From positions 1 through 32,576 of the forward strand of contig JAJZND010000022.1 of NCBI GenBank assembly GCA_021848025.1: a DNA stretch of 32,576 bases. The letters run 5' to 3'. Positions 25,724-32,576 of the stretch are shown one piece after another (the stretch's first letter is position 1; each line of letters begins with the position of its first letter). The stretch is from Microcaldota archaeon (GTDB taxonomy: Archaea > Micrarchaeota > Micrarchaeia > Micrarchaeales > CABMGC01). Below the pieces are notes generated by a model. That model saw only the letters and a program-made list of their open reading frames with translations, made no database searches and was not told where the DNA came from. The translations under genes were made by a program, and so were the position numbers.

Positions 25724-26392
25724 ATGGCAACAGAGGAAAACGTGCCACAGTGGGATGATCAGACAGATGTATTCATTTCGGCTATGGAAGATGAAATTCA
25801 GAAGGATGTACAGGTAAGCCTGAGGGATATGCTAGAGAATCCTGAATCATTCTCGTCTAAGAAGGGAGCGCTCGACAAGGCAACGCAGGTTAAGTCGCTT
25901 GTAGAAGAATATTTCCGGGGACTGCTTGAAGATATGGACGACGAACAGAAAAGCCTTGACCAGTATCTGGAAAGCATCGACTCACAATACAAGCGGATAG
26001 ATGAGGTAATAGCTTCAAAGACAGCTTCGTACAAGATCCCATACATGAAGCCATTTGCGCTGAATATGAACCAGGACCAGACAGAAGAAATTGTAATCGA
26101 CCAGTATAATGACCGCATAGATACGCTTGTGGGCAAGCTCGTAAGCATCTCCAATTACGTTGCGGATGTTTCCGGTAATTATAAGGAGCACATGATAGGC
26201 TCATGGGTCTTCTCTGGTCAAAAGCCTTACATGCTCTCGCTCAATCCTCCAGACAGCTTTATAATTACCATAGAACAGGCCCAGAAGACTATAAGCGACA
26301 TGGTGGACGATGTTATAAATATGTCTAAGGTAAACCAGCCCGCAGCTTCAGCGCAGGCATCTGGGGCAAAGCCGCAGACTGGTCAAAAATAA
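25724..26392 (+). CDS. Acidic coiled-coil-rich hypothetical protein
   Basis: 222 aa from internal start MATEENVPQWDDQTDVFISAMEDEIQKDVQVSLRDM...; preferred over the 25490 start because a TATA-like element sits just upstream and the longer form overlaps priL. Ends QPAASAQASGAKPQTGQK. Confidence 0.7.
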   Translation: MATEENVPQWDDQTDVFISAMEDEIQKDVQVSLRDMLENPESFSSKKGALDKATQVKSLVEEYFRGLLEDMDDEQKSLDQYLESIDSQYKRIDEVIASKTASYKIPYMKPFALNMNQDQTEEIVIDQYNDRIDTLVGKLVSISNYVADVSGNYKEHMIGSWVFSGQKPYMLSLNPPDSFIITIEQAQKTISDMVDDVINMSKVNQPAASAQASGAKPQTGQK

Positions 26393-26402
26393 TCTGGATG
26401 CG

Positions 26403-26954
26403 ATGAAGAGGATAGTGGCAATTACCGGTACTCCGGGGGTGGGGAAGAGCACCTTTGCAAGGAAACTTGCGCTAAATCTGGATGCAAGATTAATAGACGT
26501 GAATTCCATAGTGAACGAATTTGGGCTTTTTTCGGGGTATGATAAAGACGGAGCGAAGCTTGTAGAGCTAAACGCCCTGAAGAAACAGCTTGAGAAAATG
26601 ATACGCAGTATTGGCGGCTCAGTAGTAGTTGAAGGCCATCTTCTCTGTGAGATAAAGATAAAAGGGGCTTCTGTCATCGTGCTTCGCGAACACCTGGAAA
26701 CAATAAAGAAAAGGCTGCTTAAGCGCAGATATCCTATCACAAAGGTGCGTGACAATATAGTATCTGAGGCTCTGGACTATTGCGGCGTACGCTCGCATGC
26801 AAATTACACTGAGGTCTTTGAAGTAATGAACGACAATAATTCTTTAAGAAAGGCCATGGCCATGTTAAACGGCAGAAAGGCACGCCTGAAGCCCATAGAC
26901 ATGATAGGCGAGCTGGAAGCTGTGATAAAAAAGGACAGGAGGTTTGCAATATAA
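26403..26954 (+). CDS. AK6/Fap7-like adenylate kinase family NTPase
   Basis: 183 aa: MKRIVAITGTPGVGKSTFARKLA (P-loop), VVVEGHLLCEI, VLREHLETIKKRLLKRRY, NIVSEALDYCG. Confidence 0.85.
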   Translation: MKRIVAITGTPGVGKSTFARKLALNLDARLIDVNSIVNEFGLFSGYDKDGAKLVELNALKKQLEKMIRSIGGSVVVEGHLLCEIKIKGASVIVLREHLETIKKRLLKRRYPITKVRDNIVSEALDYCGVRSHANYTEVFEVMNDNNSLRKAMAMLNGRKARLKPIDMIGELEAVIKKDRRFAI

Positions 26955-26970
26955 GTACACGGGTCTTTGC

Positions 26971-27672
26971 ATGAGCGATAGAATAAACGAGCTCTTTTCT
27001 TCAATCTCCGGAAAATACGACTTCATGAATCATTTCCTGAGCATGGGTATAGACAAGAGATGGCGTGCAGCCACCGCAATGGAAGCGATAAAGGAGAAGC
27101 GCAGCTACCAAATTCTCGATGTTGCTACCGGCACAGGAGACCTTGCAATCGCGCTTGCAAAAGAGGCACGCCGAAAAGGTGCAACGGCCAAGATAACGGG
27201 CATGGACTTCAATACAGAAATGATAAGGCTGGCCAAGGGAAAGATAAGCAGATTTGGACTGAAAAGCGAAGTGCTCATAGAGAAAGGCGATGCCATGAAA
27301 ATGAAATACAAGCCCTGCAGCTTCGATGTAGTTGTTTCCGGCTTTGCCCTGCGCAACTTCGATAGCCTGCAGGTCTTCTCGAAGGAGCTGATGAGGGTGC
27401 TCAGGCCAGGAGGCAGATTTGTTCTTCTGGACATGGCAATGCCCGACAGCGGCATAAGCCGGTCCTTTTTCAAGTTTGATTTTAAGGTCATAAAGTTAGT
27501 CGGCTCTGTTGTGCAGAAAGGTGCATATTCGTGGCTTGTCTCCAGCGTCAGCGACTTCGACAAGAAGGGGTTTGCCAAGATGCTGGAGAAGGAAGGCTTC
27601 AAGGACGTGAGCATAAGCAACCTGACTACCGGCCTGGCATTTTTTGTTAGCGGAATGAAGCCGGTAAGCTAA
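26971..27672 (+). CDS. UbiE/MenG (demethylmenaquinone methyltransferase-like) SAM methyltransferase
   Basis: From ATG 26971: MSDRINELFSSISGKYDFMNHFLSMGIDKRWR...QILDVATGTGDLAIALAKEA...VVVSGFALRNFDSLQVFSKELMRVLRPGGRFVLLDMAMP: UbiE/MenG signatures. Confidence 0.92.
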   Translation: MSDRINELFSSISGKYDFMNHFLSMGIDKRWRAATAMEAIKEKRSYQILDVATGTGDLAIALAKEARRKGATAKITGMDFNTEMIRLAKGKISRFGLKSEVLIEKGDAMKMKYKPCSFDVVVSGFALRNFDSLQVFSKELMRVLRPGGRFVLLDMAMPDSGISRSFFKFDFKVIKLVGSVVQKGAYSWLVSSVSDFDKKGFAKMLEKEGFKDVSISNLTTGLAFFVSGMKPVS

Positions 27673-28580
27673 AATTTCAGTCTGACTGCTTCTGCGTATT
27701 TCTCCAGAATACCTGCATTCCCTGTATTTTCCAGTGCATCAAGCGACAGTTCAATGTATTTGTTGTTTTCATGAACTGCCCTGTCAAGTGCCTCTTCCTT
27801 ACTTAAGTTCTCATGATCCAGCAGGCCTTTTACTATGTTTGCATTAAGCTTGTTGGAGTCAACACGCTTTTCTGTATTCAAACTTGCGAATTCCAGGACG
27901 TCATCCCTTATCTGGAAAGCCATGCCTAAGTGGGATCCAAAGTTGTAAAGGCCCGCAAAATCCTTCTTCCCCATGCTCACTGCGCCTATGCTTGCAGAAG
28001 CTCCGGTAAGCGAAGCGCACTTCAACTTGGCTATATTAAGATATGTTTTCAGATCCGGTGATCTGCCATTTCTCTGGTACTCAAAATCAAGTATCTCTCC
28101 GGCGCACATCTCCATCGCTGCCTTAGAGACAAAATCCACGGCTCCAACGCCAAACTTGCATGCCATCTGTATTGCTTTGGATATTAGCGCATCCCCTGCC
28201 AGCACAGCAGCTTCGTTCCCGTATTTGAGGTGCACAGCTTCAAGTCCCCTCCTGCGTGCATCCTGGTCTATAAAATCATCATGTATGAGTGAAGAAACAT
28301 GCAGCAGCTCGATTGCTACTCCAAGGTCGATGAACTCTTTCGGATCTTCGCCAAGGTAGCTTATGCCTAAGAAAACCAGCGAAGGGCGCAGCAGCTTTCC
28401 TGAAGCCCTGAGCAGGTGCGTGGAAGGTTCAGCCAGCCTGCTTTCCACAAAGTCGTCTGTACCAAGCGAACCAAGCCGTTTGACTGCTTTCTCCAAGGCG
28501 ATATTAATCTCGCCGGGCAATTCTGCCCATTCCTCGGGATTGCGGCTTATAAGCATCTCCTGGTACTTCTCATACTCCAT
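27669..28580 (-). CDS. Polyprenyl diphosphate synthase (trans-isoprenyl)
   Basis: 303 aa: HVSSLIHDDFIDQDARRRG (first Asp-rich motif), GMAFQIRDDVLEF (second), KLLRPSLVFLG. Confidence 0.92.
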   Translation of the reverse strand: MEYEKYQEMLISRNPEEWAELPGEINIALEKAVKRLGSLGTDDFVESRLAEPSTHLLRASGKLLRPSLVFLGISYLGEDPKEFIDLGVAIELLHVSSLIHDDFIDQDARRRGLEAVHLKYGNEAAVLAGDALISKAIQMACKFGVGAVDFVSKAAMEMCAGEILDFEYQRNGRSPDLKTYLNIAKLKCASLTGASASIGAVSMGKKDFAGLYNFGSHLGMAFQIRDDVLEFASLNTEKRVDSNKLNANIVKGLLDHENLSKEEALDRAVHENNKYIELSLDALENTGNAGILEKYAEAVRLKF

Positions 28581-28586
28581 ACCGTC

Positions 28587-29426
28587 TCATCTCTCGCAAC
28601 TCTTATAATACCCTAAAAGCTTTATATTAAAAGAGCCCATCTCAAGCTCTCCGAGTGTCTCCCCGAATCTTTCGTTGCCGCCATTAAGCTGACATTCTAC
28701 ATAGAAGTTGTACTTCCACGGCATGCCAAGTATCGGCCTTGATTGTATGTAAGTAAGGTTTATCCCGTGCTTCGCGAATCTCCCCAGCGCATCATAAAGC
28801 ATTCCTGGTTTATTGCTTGTTGAAAAAGTCAAAGCAACCTTAATCGATCCACCCTTGTTCTTCTTCACGAAGCTGTCCACCACATCTGACTTCTTGGCAA
28901 GTATCAGGAACCGTGTGTAATTCCTTCTATCAGTCTCTATGCCTTTCTTCAGAATCCTGAGTCCGTACATCTTCGCGGCCTCTTCGCTGGCTATCGCTGC
29001 AGAATCTGCGAGACGCTTTTCTTTCAGCATTTTAACACTCCCTGCAGTGTCAATATATGCTATAGGTATGAACTTCATTTCCTGGATGTACTTGCGGCAT
29101 TGGCCCAATGCCTGCACATGCGAATAAACATATTTTATGTCCTTCAGCCTGGTGCCCGGATCTGCTATAAGGCAGTGGTGCACACGCAATACAAATTCCC
29201 CTATTACCTTCAGCTCGCTCTCTATCAAGAGATCGCATGCCTGCAGCACACCTCCCTCTATCGAGTTCTCAATGGGCATAACCCCGTAATCTGCAGTTTT
29301 ACCTACGGCCGCGAAGACTTTGTCGAATGACTCCAGCGGAAGTGTCTTTATCCGTTTGCCGAAATAGCCGAAGGCTGCTGCTTCGCTGAATGCTCCGTGC
29401 TCTCCTTGAAATGCTACTATCTTCAT
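28587..29426 (-). CDS. pheA: Prephenate dehydratase with ACT domain
   Basis: MKIVAFQGEHGAFSEAAAFGYFG, GVMPIENSIEGGVLQACDLL, NYTRFLIL (TRF motif), GMLYDALGRFAKHGINLTYIQSRPILGMPWKYNFYVE (ACT). Internal Met at 29426 preferred over the track start 29471. Confidence 0.92.
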   Translation of the reverse strand: MKIVAFQGEHGAFSEAAAFGYFGKRIKTLPLESFDKVFAAVGKTADYGVMPIENSIEGGVLQACDLLIESELKVIGEFVLRVHHCLIADPGTRLKDIKYVYSHVQALGQCRKYIQEMKFIPIAYIDTAGSVKMLKEKRLADSAAIASEEAAKMYGLRILKKGIETDRRNYTRFLILAKKSDVVDSFVKKNKGGSIKVALTFSTSNKPGMLYDALGRFAKHGINLTYIQSRPILGMPWKYNFYVECQLNGGNERFGETLGELEMGSFNIKLLGYYKSCER

Positions 29427-29508
29427 TAGTTCACTCAAATGAAATTCAAAACAGGTACCAACTAAAATCATTTAAATACTGCATAATATAATAATCTTCG
29501 GTGCAAGG

Positions 29509-31002
29509 ATGCACAAGTACGAGCAAAAAGTTCTCGAGGCACTCGCTGGCCTGGATACGGCTACCCTCGATGTTATTATGAAATTTACGGGCCTTGGCAG
29601 AGACGAGACGCTCTGGGCTCTTGAAAATCTTTCGCAACGCGGTCTTGCAGAGATAATAAGGGAAAAGGTAAGCTCTGCCGAGCTTACAAGCGAGGGCGTC
29701 GAGTATGCGAATGGAAAGCTGCCAGAAGAGGAACTTATGGAAAAGGTCTCTAAAAAGGAGACGAGGATTTCAGAGCTCAGAGACAGGAAGGAACAAATAG
29801 GCATACAGTGGGCTAAGAAGAAGTCGCTTATCAAGATAAAAGATGGCGGAGTGCTTGAGCTTACCGAGGACGGCAGAAAAGCGCTTTCAGGGGAGCTGGC
29901 TGAAGCAAGCGTGCTGAGGAAACTGCATGGCAATCCGTCCCTCTACGGCGAATTGGAGCATAGATACGGCGCAGCGATAGAGAATCTGGTAAGGAGAGGC
30001 CTTCTCGCTGTCAGCTCCAGGAACGAGATAAAGGAAATACGCATAACAAAGGAGGGGAAAAATATAATAGAAAATGGAGAAGCTGCGAATGATGACGAAA
30101 TAGATTCGCTCACAAAAGGAGTCATCTCCTCAGGATCCTGGAAAGGAAAAAGATTCAAGGGTTACGATATTTCGTTAGAAGTAGAAAGGGAGCGGGCTGC
30201 CATAAAACATCCTCTGCGCCGTCTAATAAGCCAGCTGAAGGATACTTATCTGAGCATGGGATTTTCTGAAATCTCCGGACCTATAATAGAACCATCATTC
30301 TGGGTCTTCGACTCCCTTTTTGTGCCGCAAGACCATCCTGCAAGGGACGCACAGGATACCTTCTACCTCTCAAACCCGGAAACAATCGATATAAAAGGCA
30401 CTCCTGATATCGACAGGGTAAGGAAGGTGCACAGGAGCGCATGGAAGGCAGGCTGGTCGGCCAGCAAAGCAGGGGAAGCAGTGCTGAGGACCCATGTAAC
30501 TAGCGTCTCCAGCAGGTTTGTATATGATATACTGAGCAAGGCCAACGTAGAGAAATACGAGGGACAGATGCCAATAAAACTCTTTTCTGTCGGAAGGGTC
30601 TTCAGGAACGAGAATGTTGATTACAAGCACCTTACTGATTTCTACCAGACTGACGGCGTAATAATAGGCAAGAATCTTACACTGGCAAACCTTTTCGGCG
30701 TGCTCGGTAACATCTATGCCAGTTTTGGCATGAAGGTGAAGTTCAAGCCTGCCTATTTTCCATTCGTGGAGCCGGGAGTAGAGGTATATGCATATTCAAC
30801 TAAGGTAAACGACTGGATAGAGATGGGCGGCGCGGGCATTATAAGGAAGGAGGTAACTGGCTTGCCGAGGAAGAGCACTACCGTGCTTGCATGGGGATTG
30901 GGCGTGGAGCGCATTGTTCTGCTCAAAGACGAGAGCATAAAATCAATAACGGAGCTATACAACGGCGGTGTCGGCTGGATAAGGGAAAGGAGAGTGGTAT
31001 AA
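29509..31002 (+). CDS. pheS: Phenylalanyl-tRNA synthetase alpha subunit
   Basis: 497 aa: N-terminal winged-helix region, then HPLRRLISQLKDTYLSMGFSEISGPIIEPSFWVFDSLFVPQDHPARDAQDTFYL, KLFSVGRVFRNENVDYKHLTDFYQTDGVI, AYFPFVEPGVEVYAY, WGLGVERIVLL. Confidence 0.96.
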   Translation: MHKYEQKVLEALAGLDTATLDVIMKFTGLGRDETLWALENLSQRGLAEIIREKVSSAELTSEGVEYANGKLPEEELMEKVSKKETRISELRDRKEQIGIQWAKKKSLIKIKDGGVLELTEDGRKALSGELAEASVLRKLHGNPSLYGELEHRYGAAIENLVRRGLLAVSSRNEIKEIRITKEGKNIIENGEAANDDEIDSLTKGVISSGSWKGKRFKGYDISLEVERERAAIKHPLRRLISQLKDTYLSMGFSEISGPIIEPSFWVFDSLFVPQDHPARDAQDTFYLSNPETIDIKGTPDIDRVRKVHRSAWKAGWSASKAGEAVLRTHVTSVSSRFVYDILSKANVEKYEGQMPIKLFSVGRVFRNENVDYKHLTDFYQTDGVIIGKNLTLANLFGVLGNIYASFGMKVKFKPAYFPFVEPGVEVYAYSTKVNDWIEMGGAGIIRKEVTGLPRKSTTVLAWGLGVERIVLLKDESIKSITELYNGGVGWIRERRVV

Positions 31003-32576
31003 TGCCTGTCATAACTCTTAACAAGAATTATCTGTCAGAGCTAATTTCTGATGGCATCACGCATGAGGAGGTAAAGTCGCAGCTTGGCAAGCTGGGAATC
31101 GGCATCGAAGCCGAGTCTGAAGATTCAATAAGCCTGGAGATAAGCGCAAACAGACCGGACCTGCTCGGTGCGGTAGGCGTAGCCAGGGCACTAAGAAATT
31201 TCATGCACAAGACAAAGCATTACTCCTATTCAGTAGGGGAGGGCGAGCCTGAGCTTACCATCAGGATAGGCAGGAACGTTAAGGGCATACGCCCATTTTT
31301 TTCTGCTATAGTGGTAAAAAACGCTTCGCTGACAGAGGAATCTGTCTCGGACATGATGAACTTCGCAGAGAAATTCTGCGAAACTCACGGAAGAAGCAGG
31401 AAGAAGCTTGCCATAGGCATCCACGATCTTGGCAAGGTAGATACGAAGAGCCTGGCATATGATGCATACGGCGATGAGTATTATATTCCCTTAAATAAAA
31501 CCGCGCAGATGAAGTACAGCGAGGTAGTATCGGGGGAGCCGAAGGGAATCGAATACGGACGGACGATTAGCAACAGGAAGAACCTATATCCTGCGTTGAA
31601 AGATAGCAACGGCACGCTCTCGCTTATACCTATACTGAATTCGGAAAGGACCCGCGTGAGCCCGAAAACAAAGGATATGCTGGTCGACGTAACCGGCACA
31701 TCCGAATGGCTCGTCAAGAAAACTGCAGACATGCTTGCATGCATGTTCATAGATATGAAGGCGGATGTACGAAAAGTCAGGGTAATTTCTGGCAACAAAG
31801 AGCACATCTTTCCGGAAATGAGTACAAGCTACATCACGATGCAGATGCACATGGCGCAGGTCCAGATCGGAGTCATGATAGGTCCAAATAACATACTCTC
31901 GCTTGCAAACAAGATGGGCTACGATGCTGCAGCAATAGGCAATAAGGTAAGGTTGCGTATTCCCGAATACCGCCTTGATGTCTTCAATGAGCAGGATGTG
32001 ATAGAAGACATAGCTATAGGGTATGGATATGATTACATACAACCATTGCCGATAATGGCGTGGCAGAAGGGCGAGCTGGAAGGCAATACAAAAATAGCAG
32101 GGAGCATATCTGACATTATGGCCGGAATGGGCTTTAGCGAGATGATGAATTCGTATCTTACCAATGACGAGATAAACTACGATAAAATGATGGTCAAGCG
32201 AAGCGAAGATGCGGCAAGGCTGAAGAATCCAAAGTCAAGAACAATAAGCATGATGCGCACATGGCTGCTTCCGTCGCTTATGAAGAATCTTGCATTATCG
32301 GTGCATGAGAAGATGCCGCAGCGCATATACGAGTACGATATGGCGTTTGTTGTTGAAAAAGGCGTGCCGAAGGAGTCGTACCATCTTGCGGCCGCTTCTG
32401 CTGATCCAAAATCCAATTTTAATTACATTAAGTCTGTGGTTGAAGGGATGGCGTATCTGCTTGGTCTTGATATAGAAGTGACAAAGAAAGAGCACAAAAG
32501 CTTCATAGAAGGACGATGCGCAGGCATATTGCTGGGAAAGAAGGAAATAGGATTCTTCGGAGAGCTGCACCCGGAG
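31002..32576 (+). CDS. pheT: Phenylalanyl-tRNA synthetase beta subunit (partial, C-terminus beyond right edge)
   Basis: 525 open codons from ATG 31002 overlapping the pheS stop by one base: MPVITLNKNYLSELISDGITHEEVKSQLGKLGIGIE...ISANRPDLLGAVGVARALRNF...YRLDVFNEQDVIEDIAIGYGYDYIQP. Absent from the ORF track because no stop lies in the window. Confidence 0.95.
   Translation, partial: MPVITLNKNYLSELISDGITHEEVKSQLGKLGIGIEAESEDSISLEISANRPDLLGAVGVARALRNFMHKTKHYSYSVGEGEPELTIRIGRNVKGIRPFFSAIVVKNASLTEESVSDMMNFAEKFCETHGRSRKKLAIGIHDLGKVDTKSLAYDAYGDEYYIPLNKTAQMKYSEVVSGEPKGIEYGRTISNRKNLYPALKDSNGTLSLIPILNSERTRVSPKTKDMLVDVTGTSEWLVKKTADMLACMFIDMKADVRKVRVISGNKEHIFPEMSTSYITMQMHMAQVQIGVMIGPNNILSLANKMGYDAAAIGNKVRLRIPEYRLDVFNEQDVIEDIAIGYGYDYIQPLPIMAWQKGELEGNTKIAGSISDIMAGMGFSEMMNSYLTNDEINYDKMMVKRSEDAARLKNPKSRTISMMRTWLLPSLMKNLALSVHEKMPQRIYEYDMAFVVEKGVPKESYHLAAASADPKSNFNYIKSVVEGMAYLLGLDIEVTKKEHKSFIEGRCAGILLGKKEIGFFGELHPE

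Overview
Gene-dense archaeal window. It is most likely from a DPANN / Micrarchaeota-like genome; that assignment is inferred from family content and box-A-like promoters, not tested. On the minus strand I read: acyl-CoA dehydrogenase (runs off the left edge) with a CoxG/SRPBCC protein; a stand-alone archaeal ThrRS-type editing domain; a PLD-like membrane protein; a DEAD-box helicase; a radical SAM protein; a SerA-like dehydrogenase; a nuoABCDHIJKLN respiratory complex I cluster with no nuoM and no NADH module; PriL; polyprenyl diphosphate synthase; and prephenate dehydratase. On the plus strand I read: 2-oxoacid:ferredoxin oxidoreductase alpha and beta; a UbiA/MenA prenyltransferase; a copper-type metal cassette (PadR-TRASH regulator, several Cys/Met-rich micro-ORFs, a YHS peptide and a YHS-P1B ATPase); NadM-like adenylyltransferase; a class III signal peptide/LamG pilin-like protein; a coiled-coil protein; an AK6/Fap7-like kinase; UbiE/MenG; PheS; and PheT (runs off the right edge). 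The best candidates for something new are the metal micro-peptide cassette, the reduced complex I (no nuoM, NuoL histidine motif altered), a PriL whose C-terminal domain appears to lack the Fe-S cysteine set, the stand-alone tRNA-Thr editing domain, and the membrane-anchored PLD-like protein. I saw no convincing tRNA, rRNA, CRISPR array or transposon.
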